From contig NZ_BJNY01000010.1 of NCBI RefSeq assembly GCF_006539925.1, forward strand, positions 1-64,000: DNA of 64,000 bases, in the 5' to 3' direction. Positions 35,049 to 44,070 of this stretch are shown in pieces. Source of the stretch: Glutamicibacter uratoxydans (lineage in GTDB: Bacteria; Actinomycetota; Actinomycetes; Actinomycetales; Micrococcaceae). The notes under the pieces were generated by a model. The model was given only the letters and a program-made list of their open reading frames with translations, made no database searches and had not been told where the DNA came from. Position numbers and translations under genes: made by a program. The first letter of the stretch is position 1; the number at the start of each line of letters is the position of its first letter.

Positions 35049-35899
35049 TATTTTTCTCCAGTCCGGCTCATTCCGCGGTCGCGCAGCAGTTTGCGTTCCA
35101 GCGGAGCGAAGCATAAAAGTTCAATGAGGGCGCCGACGAGCAGGATCACGAGTATGACCAGCATCACCAGCGGAAGGTCTGCCAAATCGCGTCCGCGCTG
35201 CAGCAGCGAGCCGACGCCCAGGGCCAGCGATCCGCCCACCGCAATCAGTTCGGCGGCCATGAGCGAGCGCCAAGCGAAGGCCCAGCCTTGGCGCAGGCCC
35301 GAAACGTAGCCGGGCAGAGCCGCGGGCAGCTCGACGTGCAGGATGTGTTCACGTTTGCTGGCGCCGAGCACCTTGGACAGCGCGGTGTACTGCTGCGGGA
35401 TCATGTCGATGCCCGAGAGCAGGCCGTTGATGATCGACGGGATGGCGCCGAGCAGCAGCACCGTATAGATGGTCGCGTCGCTCAGTCCGAAGAGGATGAT
35501 CGCCGCCGGGACCCACGCGATGGAGGGCAGCACCTGCATGGCGGAGATCAGCGGGCCCACTCCCCTGCGCAGCAGCGGCTGGTGGGCCAGCAGCAGCGCA
35601 ATCGGGGTGGCGACCAGCACGGCGATCACAAAGCCGCTGACGGCGCGGAATAGCGAGGTGCCCACGGCCCCGAGCAGCGAGCCGTCGGCCAGCAGTTCGG
35701 GAAGCTTGGCCAGCACCGCACCAGGCCCCGGGAACAGGTCGGAGCGCAGCGGGCTGGCCCAGGCCAGGATCTGCCAGAGGCTGACTAGGACGACGACGGC
35801 GATCACCGGGGCAACCAGCGCGTCGAGCCGGCGCGTCGTGGCCGCGGACGGCGCCGGGGCCTGCACGCCTGGTGCTTTAAGTTCGGTCAGTGTGCTCAT
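35048..35899 (-). CDS. ABC transporter permease, sulfonate/taurine type
   Basis: A 283-residue membrane protein of the SsuC/TauC group with about six helices and the cytoplasmic EAA-like loop EHILHVELPAALPGYVSGLRQG. The start overlaps the ATPase gene by 23 bases and has GGAG upstream. Together with the ATPase and binding protein it forms a complete importer. Substrate could be sulfonates, taurine or sulfate; the site inside a cys operon argues for a sulfur compound. Confidence 0.92.
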   Translation of the reverse strand: MSTLTELKAPGVQAPAPSAATTRRLDALVAPVIAVVVLVSLWQILAWASPLRSDLFPGPGAVLAKLPELLADGSLLGAVGTSLFRAVSGFVIAVLVATPIALLLAHQPLLRRGVGPLISAMQVLPSIAWVPAAIILFGLSDATIYTVLLLGAIPSIINGLLSGIDMIPQQYTALSKVLGASKREHILHVELPAALPGYVSGLRQGWAFAWRSLMAAELIAVGGSLALGVGSLLQRGRDLADLPLVMLVILVILLVGALIELLCFAPLERKLLRDRGMSRTGEK

Positions 35900-36614
35900 G
35901 CTTGCGCTGCTCCTTTCGCAGGATCGTTGTCAGTTCATTGGCCAGGTCCGCCGCCTGCGCCGGGTTGCGGCGCAGTTCGTCGGTGATGCGCCGGGTTTCC
36001 AGGATTCGGCCCGGATGGGAGGAGAGCACCAGGATGCGCCCGGCGAGCCGGATGGCCTCGCGCACGTTGTGGGTGACGAAGATGATCGTCTTGCCGGTCT
36101 GCTCCCACAGGTTGCGCAGCTCCTCATGGAGCATGTCGCGGGTGATGGCATCCAGCGCCGCGAAGGGCTCGTCCATCAGCAGCACCTGGCGGTCCTGGGC
36201 CAGCGCCCGTGCCAGGGCGACGCGCTGGCGCATGCCCCCGGAGAGCTCGTGCGGCTTCTTGTCCACCGCGTGGCTGAGCTGGACCAGTTCGAACAGCTCC
36301 CTGACCCGCTGTGCGCGCAGCGCCTTCGGGTAGTCGGCAAGCTTCAGGGCCAGCTCCACGTTCGCCCCGGCGCTCAGCCACGGCAAGAGGTTTGAATCCT
36401 GGAACATGAACGCCGCGCCGTCTTCGGGAACCTCCAGCCAGCCTGCGCTGGGGGCCAGCAGCCCGGAGATGATGTTCAGCAGCGAGGACTTGCCGCAGCC
36501 CGAGGCGCCAAGCACCGCAATGAACTCGCCGTCTTCAATCTCTGCGCTCATCCGGTCGATCACCAGACCGGTTCCCGGGTAGCTGAGCGACACTTCGTGC
36601 AGCAGCACTCCCAT
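35877..36614 (-). CDS. ABC transporter ATPase, sulfonate/taurine type
   Basis: A 245-residue ATPase of the SsuB/TauB group. Walker A GASGCGKSS, signature LSGGMRQRVALARAL, Walker B VLLMDEPFAALD and the switch His in IIFVTHNVREA are all present. Its start overlaps the binding-protein stop by one base (TAATG). Confidence 0.95.
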   Translation of the reverse strand: MGVLLHEVSLSYPGTGLVIDRMSAEIEDGEFIAVLGASGCGKSSLLNIISGLLAPSAGWLEVPEDGAAFMFQDSNLLPWLSAGANVELALKLADYPKALRAQRVRELFELVQLSHAVDKKPHELSGGMRQRVALARALAQDRQVLLMDEPFAALDAITRDMLHEELRNLWEQTGKTIIFVTHNVREAIRLAGRILVLSSHPGRILETRRITDELRRNPAQAADLANELTTILRKEQRKHEHTDRT

Positions 36615-37756
36615 TAGTTCCCTCCTTCCGAGCGGATAAATGATTCGTCAACCAGGCCGGCGGTGTCCCCCGGCTCTCCGATGCCCACCGATACCGCGTT
36701 CTGCACCAGCTGGTCGAAGGTCTTGTTCAGCGGCTGCTGGTCGAAGGAGACTTCCTTCAGCGCCGAGGCGATGACCTTGTCATCCAGCGAGCTGCCGCTA
36801 GCCTGCTTCAGCGCCTTCTGCACCGCTGCCAGCCGCGTCGCATCTTCCGCTGTGTTGAGCCAGTTGATCGCCTGGGCGTTGGCGTCGACCAGCTCCTGCA
36901 CGGTCTGCGGATGCTGGGCGATGAACTTCTGCGAGACCACCAGCACCGTGGTGGGGAACTTCCCCTCGTCCCACAGGGTGGATTCATCCACTAGGCGATG
37001 TGCCCCGTATTTCTGCACCAGCAGCGAGGCATGCGGTTCGGGCAGCCAGGCCCCGTCGATGGCCCCGCGGGCGAACAGCTGCGGCACGGTGCCATTGGAA
37101 CTCGGGGTGACTGTCGTCTTGCCTTCCAGCCCATTGGCCTTCAGGAAGCTGCGCAGCGCAACATCCTGGGTGCCGCCGAACTGCGGGGTGGCGAGGTTGG
37201 CGCCCTCCAGCTGCTCCACCGTGGTGATGTCCTTGGTGGTGACCAGGCTGGCCCCGCCGGAGGCGACGCCGGCAACGATCTTCAGCGAGGTACCCTTGCT
37301 TGACAGGTAGCTGTTCAGCGCCGGGCTGGGGCCCAGGTAGGCGGCGTCCAGCGCACCGGAGTTCAGCGCCTCGATGGCCGCCGGGCCGGCGTTGAAGATC
37401 TGGGTTTCCAGCCCGGTGCCGCCGGCCTTGAGCTCATTGCCGAGAAAGCCTTCGGACTGCGCCACCAGCGCCGGAGCGTGGGTGACGTTGGCGAAGTAGC
37501 CCAGGCGCAGCGTGGCTGCCGGCCCCTGGTCCGCACTGGCGGTGGCTGCCTTGTTCGGCGCCGGGACAAAGGCGGTGAGCACGGCCGTCGAGGCCAGCAG
37601 GCCTGCCAGCACCAGCCCGATGGCCCGGCCCCGCCGGCTGCCGCCGGCCGCCTTGGCGCTCAACCTGATGCGACCGGCCCCCGCCGCCGCTGCGGTCTCG
37701 CCTGTCTGCTCCTGCGCCTGCGCCTGGCCGGCAGGCTTCTCAGGCCGCTTCATCAT
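36614..37756 (-). CDS. ABC substrate-binding protein, SsuA-like, with unusual N-terminus
   Basis: A 380-residue binding protein. The first about 45 residues are basic, Ala/Gln-rich and soluble (RIRLSAKAAGGSRRGRA), followed by one hydrophobic helix (about 46-65, IGLVLAGLLASTAVLTAFVP) with no lipobox cysteine. The protein may therefore be anchored by this helix, or cleaved by signal peptidase I and released. The binding domain has LRLGYFANVTHAPALVAQSEGF and LNSGALDAAYLGPSPALNSY, as in SsuA/aliphatic sulfonate binders. The start lies inside the 3' end of cysN (17-base overlap). Confidence 0.9.
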   Translation of the reverse strand: MMKRPEKPAGQAQAQEQTGETAAAAGAGRIRLSAKAAGGSRRGRAIGLVLAGLLASTAVLTAFVPAPNKAATASADQGPAATLRLGYFANVTHAPALVAQSEGFLGNELKAGGTGLETQIFNAGPAAIEALNSGALDAAYLGPSPALNSYLSSKGTSLKIVAGVASGGASLVTTKDITTVEQLEGANLATPQFGGTQDVALRSFLKANGLEGKTTVTPSSNGTVPQLFARGAIDGAWLPEPHASLLVQKYGAHRLVDESTLWDEGKFPTTVLVVSQKFIAQHPQTVQELVDANAQAINWLNTAEDATRLAAVQKALKQASGSSLDDKVIASALKEVSFDQQPLNKTFDQLVQNAVSVGIGEPGDTAGLVDESFIRSEGGN

Positions 37757-39035
37757 GCGCCTGGATGATGCCGGCGGCCAGCGTGCGGCCGGTCGCCGGG
37801 TCGATCAGCAGGAAGGAGCCGCCGGTGCGCGAGTCGCGGTAGTCGGCCACCGAGACGGCCGCCGAGCTGCGCACGGTGATCCGGCCCAGGTCGTTCAGGG
37901 CCAGCGTCGCGGCGGCTTCGCGGCTGTAGTCGGCCACGTTGAGCACATGCTCGATCTGCGCGACCTTGGCCGCAGCCACCTTGGCGCCGTGCTTGATCAG
38001 CACGCGTTGGCCTTCGGCGAGCTTGACCGGTGCGAGCACGCAGATATCTGCATCGAATTCGCGCACCGCTTCGGGCAGGATGCCTGCCACCACGGTGTCG
38101 CCGCGGGCGATGTCCACCTCGTCGGCCAGTTCCAGCACAATGGCCTCCCCGGCATGCGCGGTGTGCACCAGACCGGCAGGGGTGCCGATGGCCTTGACGG
38201 TGCTGTGCGCCGGGTAGCCGTTGGACAGGATCTGCACCGGGTCGCCCACCGAGAGGCTGCCGTCCACCAGGGTGCCGGCGTAGCCGCGGTAGTCGCGGTA
38301 GTATTCAGCATCCAGCCCCGGGGCCAGGCCGCCCTGCGGGCGGATCACGTACTGGACATCCAGTCGGGCGGCGCCGGCAGGCTGGGCCAGGGTGAGGTCT
38401 TCAAGTAGGCCGAGCAGCGTCGGGCCGGCATACCAGTCGGCATTTGCCGAAGGTTCCACCACATTGTCGCCGTCCAGCGCGGAGACCGGGATGACGGTGG
38501 TGGCATGCAGGTCCAGCTCGGCGGCCAGCACGTGGATCTCGGATTCGATCTGGGTGAAGCGCGCCTCGTCCCAATTGACCAGGTCCATCTTGTTCACCGC
38601 GACGATCAGCTGTGGGACCCGCAGCAGCGCCAGCACGCCCAGGTGGCGGCGGGTCTGCTCCAGCACGCCGTTGCGGGCGTCGACCAGCACGATGGCTGCA
38701 TCAGCGGTGGAGGCGCCGGTGACGGTGTTGCGGGTGTACTGCACGTGGCCCGGGCAGTCGGCCAAGATGAAGGAGCGCTTTTCGGTGGAAAAGTAGCGGT
38801 AGGCCACGTCGATGGTGATGCCCTGTTCGCGTTCGGCGCGTAGGCCGTCGGTGACCAGCGCCAGATCCAGTGCCCCGGCCTCGCCGCCGAAGCCGCGTTC
38901 GGCGCTGGTGCGGGCCAGGTCGTCCAGGGAGTCGGCGAGGATCGCCTTGGCGTCGTGCAGCAGCCGTCCGACCAGGGTGGACTTGCCGTCGTCCACGGAG
39001 CCGGCGGTGGCGATGCGCAGCAGTGTGGTGCTCAT
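37740..39035 (-). CDS. cysN: Sulfate adenylyltransferase, large GTPase subunit
   Basis: A 431-residue GTPase that, with CysD, makes adenosine 5'-phosphosulfate (APS) from sulfate and ATP using GTP hydrolysis. EF-Tu-like motifs: GSVDDGKSTLVGRLL, DCPGHVQYTRNTVTGAS and VAVNKMDLV, then two beta-barrel domains. It ends without the APS kinase (CysC) domain seen in some fused CysNC proteins. It follows cysD by two bases. Confidence 0.96.
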   Translation of the reverse strand: MSTTLLRIATAGSVDDGKSTLVGRLLHDAKAILADSLDDLARTSAERGFGGEAGALDLALVTDGLRAEREQGITIDVAYRYFSTEKRSFILADCPGHVQYTRNTVTGASTADAAIVLVDARNGVLEQTRRHLGVLALLRVPQLIVAVNKMDLVNWDEARFTQIESEIHVLAAELDLHATTVIPVSALDGDNVVEPSANADWYAGPTLLGLLEDLTLAQPAGAARLDVQYVIRPQGGLAPGLDAEYYRDYRGYAGTLVDGSLSVGDPVQILSNGYPAHSTVKAIGTPAGLVHTAHAGEAIVLELADEVDIARGDTVVAGILPEAVREFDADICVLAPVKLAEGQRVLIKHGAKVAAAKVAQIEHVLNVADYSREAAATLALNDLGRITVRSSAAVSVADYRDSRTGGSFLLIDPATGRTLAAGIIQAHDEAA

Positions 39036-39037
39036 GT

Positions 39038-39961
39038 TTAGAAGTACCCTTCGGATTTGCGGTCTTCCATGGCCGCGGCGGAAATTCGGTCGTCGGCGCG
39101 GGTGGCGCCCCGTTCGGTCAGCGTGGACACTGCCAGTTCGTCCAGAACCTTCTGGACGTCATCGGCCGCGGAGAGCACCGCGCCGGTGCAGCTGGCGTCG
39201 CCCACCGTGCGGTAGCGCACCTGCTTGATGGTGACCTGCTCGTTCGGCTCGGGCTGGCTGACCGGCGTGACCGCCCGCCACATGCCGTCGCGCTCGAAGA
39301 CCTGGCGCTTGTGGGCGAAGTAGATCGGGGGCAGTTCGATATTTTCGCGCTGGATGTAGGACCAGATGTCCCGTTCGGTCCAGTTGGAGATCGGGAAGGC
39401 GCGCACATGCCAGTCAGGTTCGTGGCGGCCGTTGTACAGGTTCCAGATTTCCGGGCGCTGGTTGCGCGGGTCCCAGACGCCGAACTCGTCGCGAAGGGAC
39501 AGGATGCGCTCCTTGGCGCGGGCCTTGTCCTCGTCGCGGCGGGCCCCGCCGAAGACCACGTCGAAGCCATTGGATTCGATGGTGTCCAGCAGCACGCGGG
39601 TCTGCAGCCGGTTGCGGGTGCCGTCGGGCAGTTCCTTCAGCTCGCCGCGGTCGATGTACTCCTGGACGGAGCCGACCACCAGGTTCAGCCCGTACTTCTT
39701 CACGACCGCGTCGCGGAAGTTGATGACCTCGCCGAAGTTGTGGCCGGTGTCGATGTGGACCACGGGGATCGGCACGCGGGCCGGGTAGACGGCCTTGGCC
39801 AGCAGGTGCAGGACCACTACCGAGTCCTTGCCGCCAGAGAAGAGCAGTCCGGGCTTCTCAAATTCGGCGAGCACCTCGCGGATGATGTGGATGGATTCGG
39901 CTTCCAGTGCGTCCAGGACGCTGCGCTGGGTGCCGGCTGGGGCTGGTGCAGTGACAGTCAT
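39038..39961 (-). CDS. cysD: Sulfate adenylyltransferase, small subunit
   Basis: A 307-residue ATP-sulfurylase subunit of the PP-loop family. The PP-loop is LLFSGGKDSVVVLHL; FGGARRDEDKARAKERILSL and FPISNWTERDIWSYI follow, and the C-terminus ends in RKSEGYF. The start at 39961 was preferred over an upstream extension that lies in cysH because AAGGA precedes it. Confidence 0.97.
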   Translation of the reverse strand: MTVTAPAPAGTQRSVLDALEAESIHIIREVLAEFEKPGLLFSGGKDSVVVLHLLAKAVYPARVPIPVVHIDTGHNFGEVINFRDAVVKKYGLNLVVGSVQEYIDRGELKELPDGTRNRLQTRVLLDTIESNGFDVVFGGARRDEDKARAKERILSLRDEFGVWDPRNQRPEIWNLYNGRHEPDWHVRAFPISNWTERDIWSYIQRENIELPPIYFAHKRQVFERDGMWRAVTPVSQPEPNEQVTIKQVRYRTVGDASCTGAVLSAADDVQKVLDELAVSTLTERGATRADDRISAAAMEDRKSEGYF

Positions 39962-39978
39962 TGAAAGGTCCTTGGGGT

Positions 39979-40701
39979 CTAGAGGTGGATGCCGCATTCG
40001 GTCTTGGACAGGCCTGCCCAGCGTCCGGCGCGGGGGTCTTCGCCCTCGGCCACCGGGCGGGTGCAGGGCTGGCAGCCGATGGACGGGTAGCCGTGGGCCA
40101 GCAGCATGTTCACCGGCACCTGGTGTTCGGTGGCGTAGCCGATCAGCTCGTCGAAGCTCCACGGGGCCACCGGGTTGAACTTCACCAGGCCGTGGGTTTC
40201 GTCGAAGCTCACCAGCGGGGTGTTGGTGCGGGTGGGAGCCTCGTCGCGGCGCACCCCGGTGAACCAGGCGCCGTAGCCGGCCAGGGCCTCCTTCAGCGGG
40301 TCCATCTTGCGCAGCTGGCAGCAGGCGGCGGCGTCGCGGGCAAAAAGGTCCTTGCCGAACTTCGCGTCCTGCTCCTGAACCGTCAGCTCCGGCAGGACGT
40401 TGACCACGGTGACGTCGAGATTTCTTGCCACCTCGTCGCGGGTGATCTGGGTTTCGGTGAAGTGGTAGCCGGTCTCCAAAAAGAGCACGTCCACGCCCGG
40501 CAGCTGTCCTGCGACCAGGTGCGGGAGCACCGCGTCGGCCATGGAGCAGGCCACCGCGACGTCCTTGACGTCGAAATGCTTCGCGGCGAAGGCGATCACT
40601 TCCTGCGCGCTGGCGTCCCAGCCCAGTTCCTCGGCTCCGGCCGCCGCGATGGCGCGCAGCTGGTCGGTGGTGTGTTTGGTGTAGGTGGTGTTGCCGCTCA
40701 T
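39979..40701 (-). CDS. cysH: Adenylyl-sulfate (APS) reductase, thioredoxin-dependent
   Basis: A 240-residue reductase. It carries the two cysteine pairs that hold a [4Fe-4S] cluster, Cys127-Cys128 (ACCQLRK) and Cys210/Cys213 (CQPC), as well as the catalytic Cys236 in KTECGIHL. By family knowledge this cysteine set marks enzymes that reduce APS directly rather than PAPS, which agrees with the lack of an APS kinase domain in CysN. The 3' end of sir overlaps its start by four bases. Confidence 0.95.
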   Translation of the reverse strand: MSGNTTYTKHTTDQLRAIAAAGAEELGWDASAQEVIAFAAKHFDVKDVAVACSMADAVLPHLVAGQLPGVDVLFLETGYHFTETQITRDEVARNLDVTVVNVLPELTVQEQDAKFGKDLFARDAAACCQLRKMDPLKEALAGYGAWFTGVRRDEAPTRTNTPLVSFDETHGLVKFNPVAPWSFDELIGYATEHQVPVNMLLAHGYPSIGCQPCTRPVAEGEDPRAGRWAGLSKTECGIHL

Positions 40702-42398
40702 TTCAGCAAGTCCTCCTCGACGCGGTGCGCCCAGGCGGCGAAGGATTCTCCCTCATCTGCATGCGCTGAATAGTTCTTGACCACGCGTTCCACATAGTCC
40801 GGCAGCTTGTCGGCTTCCACCTTCAGTCCGCGCACGGTGCGGCCCAGGCTTGCCTCGCCGTTCTCGAAACCTGCCAGGGTGCCGCCCAGGTGCACCTGGA
40901 ATCCGGAGACCTGTTCGCCGGCGTCATTGGTGATCAGCTGGCCCTTGAAGCCCAGGTCTGCAGTCTGCACGCGGGCGCAGGAGTTCGGGCAGCCGTTGAC
41001 GTGCAGCGAAAGCGCCTTGGGCAGCTTGCCCTCGTGATCTGCCAGCCGGGACTCGATCTCCTTGACCGCATCGATGGTGGTGTTCTTGGTGTCGACGATG
41101 GCCAGCTTGCAGAATTCGATGCCGGTGCAGGCAATGGCAGAGCGCTTGAGCAGGCCGGGGAAGGCTTCCAGGCCCAAGGCGCGGGCGTTGCCGACGAAGT
41201 CCTGGATCTGCGATTCGTCCAGGTCCAGGGCCAGGATCTTCTGGTGCGGGGTGGTGCGCAGGCGGTAGGAGCCGTGGGATTCGAGCAGGTCGGCCAGGGC
41301 GGTGAGCTTGGTGCCTGAAACGCGTCCAACATCCGGGGTCAGGCCGACGAAGAACTTTCCGTCCTTCTGCTCGTGCACCCCTGAGTGGTCGCCGGGTTCG
41401 GTGGGCTGCGGGCCTGGATCGATGCTCGGCAGGGCGCGGCCCAAGTATTCTTCTTCGAGAATCCGGCGGAACTTTTCGGTGCCCCAGTCGGCCAGCAGGA
41501 ACTTCAGGCGGGCGCGGTTGCGCAGACGGCGGTAGCCGTAGTCGCGGAAAATGGAAGTGACGCCCTCCCACACATCTGCTGCCTCGTCCTGAGTCACAAA
41601 GACGCCCAGGCGCTCACCCAAACGCGGGTTGGAGGACAGCCCGCCGCCAACCCAGAGGTCATAGCCCGGTCCCAATTCAGGATGGACGATGCCGATCAAG
41701 GCAAAGTCGTTGATTTCATGGACCACGTCCTGGTTGGGGTGGCCAGAGATCGCCGTCTTGTATTTGCGCGGGAGGTTGGAGAACTCCGGGTTTCCGATAT
41801 AGCGGCGGGAGATCTCGGCAATGACCGGGGTCGGATCGATGATCTCGTCCTTCGCGATGCCGGCCACCGGGGATCCGAGGATGACGCGGGGTACGTCGCC
41901 GCAGGCTTCGGTGGTGTGCAGGCCCACCGATTCGAGGCGCCGCCAAATTTCCGGCACGTCGACGATATCCACCCAGTGCAGCTGGACATTCTGGCGGTCG
42001 GTCAGGTCCGCGGTGTCGCGGGCGAACTCGGTGGAGATCTGGCCGATGACGCGCAGCTGTTCGGTGCTCAGGGCGCCGCCGTCGATGCGCACGCGCAGCA
42101 TGAAGTAGCGGTCTTCCAGCTCTTCGGGGCTCAGCGTTGCGGTTTTGCCGCCGGGAATGCCTTGGGCGCGCTGGGTGTAGAGGCCCCACCAGCGGAAGCG
42201 TCCGTGCAGGTCTTCAGGATCAATGGAATCGAAGCCGTTGACTGCATAGATTTCTTCGATGCGTGCACGCACATTCAGGCCGTTGTCGGAGGCCTTCATT
42301 TCCTCGGTGGCATTCAGCGGGGCGGGGCCGTCGATCTTCCATTGGCCGTTGGGCTTGGCAGCTCGTTTGGGTCGAACAGGTGTGGTTGTCTGCGTCAT
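40698..42398 (-). CDS. sir: Assimilatory sulfite reductase, ferredoxin type (siroheme)
   Basis: A 566-residue enzyme that reduces sulfite to sulfide with six electrons from ferredoxin. Two ferrodoxin-like halves are visible, with the siroheme/[4Fe-4S] cysteines in ACTGIEFCK (about residue 425) and CPNSCARVQ (about 469). Homologues also include ferredoxin-nitrite reductases, but the position between a sirohydrochlorin chelatase and cysH makes sulfite the likely substrate. Length fits actinobacterial SirA. Confidence 0.94.
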   Translation of the reverse strand: MTQTTTPVRPKRAAKPNGQWKIDGPAPLNATEEMKASDNGLNVRARIEEIYAVNGFDSIDPEDLHGRFRWWGLYTQRAQGIPGGKTATLSPEELEDRYFMLRVRIDGGALSTEQLRVIGQISTEFARDTADLTDRQNVQLHWVDIVDVPEIWRRLESVGLHTTEACGDVPRVILGSPVAGIAKDEIIDPTPVIAEISRRYIGNPEFSNLPRKYKTAISGHPNQDVVHEINDFALIGIVHPELGPGYDLWVGGGLSSNPRLGERLGVFVTQDEAADVWEGVTSIFRDYGYRRLRNRARLKFLLADWGTEKFRRILEEEYLGRALPSIDPGPQPTEPGDHSGVHEQKDGKFFVGLTPDVGRVSGTKLTALADLLESHGSYRLRTTPHQKILALDLDESQIQDFVGNARALGLEAFPGLLKRSAIACTGIEFCKLAIVDTKNTTIDAVKEIESRLADHEGKLPKALSLHVNGCPNSCARVQTADLGFKGQLITNDAGEQVSGFQVHLGGTLAGFENGEASLGRTVRGLKVEADKLPDYVERVVKNYSAHADEGESFAAWAHRVEEDLLK

Positions 42399-42474
42399 GG
42401 CACCCAGCGTATGAACTGGACCCCGGGTGCCTGCAAGCAGGTTGTGTCACATGACCGCCGGTTGCTTTATCGGC

Positions 42475-43200
42475 TCATTGTTCGTCATCCAAGGTCATAA
42501 AACCTGCCTGTACCAGCGCCTTTTCAAGTCGCACGAGGAAACATTGAGCAATGGTTACGTCAGGCAACAGGGGGCTTGTCAGCGCGGCCGCCCCCGTGCT
42601 AGCCAGCTTGTCCTGGAAGTAGCCGTCGGCCAGCAGCGCGCTGACCAGCAGCACCGGAGCCTGCGCGGCGGACAGCGCCGCATCGACCCGGGGATCGGCC
42701 CCGGCGCAGTAGGCCACCGACACCTCGCCCTGCAAATCTGCGGCGATGAGACCTGCCAGTTGCCTGATCTGCTGCTGGCCTGCCTCAAGCCTGGTTCCGG
42801 CCGCGGCGAGCACCACCTGCTGGCCGTCTGCCAGCTGTGCCCGGGCCCGGGAAGCGAGCACCTGCGCCAGCTGCGGCAGGGCGCCCAGCGGGTTCGCTGC
42901 GGTGGTGTTGTCCCTTCCAGCCACCGCCCCGGCAATGTCCTGCGTGGTATGCACACCGTCGGCCACCAGCAGCGGCAGCACGATGGCAGGCTCGCCGCCC
43001 GGCAGCGCCGCAAGCACCGTCGGCAGCGCCGGTTCCTGCACATCCACATAGGCTTCATGCCAGACCAGCTGCACCGGCAGGCTGTGCCCCAGCTCTTCCA
43101 ACTGGTCTCGCAGCTGGTGGATCAGCTGCTGGCCGCGCGGGTTGTCGGTGCCGTGGGATGCGGCAAGGATATGCATGCGCTGCGAGGTCTGTGGGCTCAT
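42475..43200 (-). CDS. Sirohydrochlorin chelatase (CbiX/SirB-like)
   Basis: A 241-residue protein with two CbiX-like halves. The start MSPQTSQRMHILAASHGTDN was chosen because AAGGA lies upstream; upstream codons overlap the SDR gene. The metal-binding histidines are likely His in LAASHGT and in LLVADGVHTTQDI. It would insert iron into sirohydrochlorin for siroheme, matching sulfite reductase 76 bases downstream. Confidence 0.9.
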   Translation of the reverse strand: MSPQTSQRMHILAASHGTDNPRGQQLIHQLRDQLEELGHSLPVQLVWHEAYVDVQEPALPTVLAALPGGEPAIVLPLLVADGVHTTQDIAGAVAGRDNTTAANPLGALPQLAQVLASRARAQLADGQQVVLAAAGTRLEAGQQQIRQLAGLIAADLQGEVSVAYCAGADPRVDAALSAAQAPVLLVSALLADGYFQDKLASTGAAALTSPLLPDVTIAQCFLVRLEKALVQAGFMTLDDEQ

Positions 43201-43219
43201 GTCGCCTGTCCTTTGTTTG

Positions 43220-43987
43220 CTACTTGGCTTCACGGATGAGCTTGTGGTTCGCTGCCTGGGCCTGCGGGCGCAGCACGATCTGGTCGAAGTTCACATGATT
43301 TGGCGAACTGACCGCATAGCGGATGACTTCGGCGACGTCTTCTGCCAGCAGCGGGTCCTTCACTCCGTCATAGACCTTGTCCGCCGCATCCTGGCTGCCC
43401 AGCCGGCGCAGCGAGAATTCTTCGGTGTGCACCAGTCCCGGAAGCAGTTCCATGACGCGCACCCCGTTGCCCACTTCTTCCAGGCGCAGGGCGGCGGTCA
43501 TGGCGCTCTGCGCCGCCTTGGCGGCGTTGTATCCGCTGCCGCCTTCATAGCTGGCAAGCGCTGCGGTGGAGGTGACGTTCATAACGGTGCCCTGCACCTC
43601 GCGCAGACGCGGCAGCAGCGCGCGGGTCAGCCGCATGGTGCCCATGACATTGGCCTGCCACATGAACTCCCAGTTTTCATCCACTGCATCGGCCCAGTAT
43701 TCGGTACCGCGCGCACCGCCCGCCACGTTAACCAGGGTGTCGACCCCTCCGTGGGCGGCCACTGTCTGCACCAGCTCATCGACCTGTTCCTGCACGCTCA
43801 CATCGGCGGCCACCGCGATGGCGCCGGTTTCGGCAGCCAGCGCTTCAAGGCGTTCGGCGCGGCGGGCCACGGCGAAGACCGTCCACCCTTCGGCGCGCAG
43901 GGCGCGGACGGTGGCCTGGCCGATGCCGCTGGAAGCACCGGTGACTAGGGCAGAACGGGTTGGGGCGAGGTTTTCAAAGTCAGTCAT
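43220..43987 (-). CDS. SDR family oxidoreductase
   Basis: A 255-residue short-chain dehydrogenase. The nucleotide motif is ALVTGASSGIGQATV, the catalytic Ser lies in VTSTAALASY and the Tyr/Lys pair in GYNAAKAAQ. It resembles the YdfG group of general NADP-dependent alcohol or hydroxy-acid dehydrogenases; substrate unknown. It ends 19 bases before the chelatase gene on the same strand. A role as the missing precorrin-2 dehydrogenase is not supported by its motifs. Confidence 0.9.
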   Translation of the reverse strand: MTDFENLAPTRSALVTGASSGIGQATVRALRAEGWTVFAVARRAERLEALAAETGAIAVAADVSVQEQVDELVQTVAAHGGVDTLVNVAGGARGTEYWADAVDENWEFMWQANVMGTMRLTRALLPRLREVQGTVMNVTSTAALASYEGGSGYNAAKAAQSAMTAALRLEEVGNGVRVMELLPGLVHTEEFSLRRLGSQDAADKVYDGVKDPLLAEDVAEVIRYAVSSPNHVNFDQIVLRPQAQAANHKLIREAK

Positions 43988-44070
43988 GCTTTAACTCTAG
44001 GACTTGCCGGCACCCGATGCGTAGCCGATGCCGGAGTCTTACCTGTGTGGCAGCCGCCGGCTGCCGGGAC

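Noticed and set aside
43220-43987. The SDR gene as the missing precorrin-2 dehydrogenase
   Set aside because: Its motifs are those of common classical SDR enzymes (GASSGIG, YNAAK) and not of the CysG/Met8 dehydrogenase fold.
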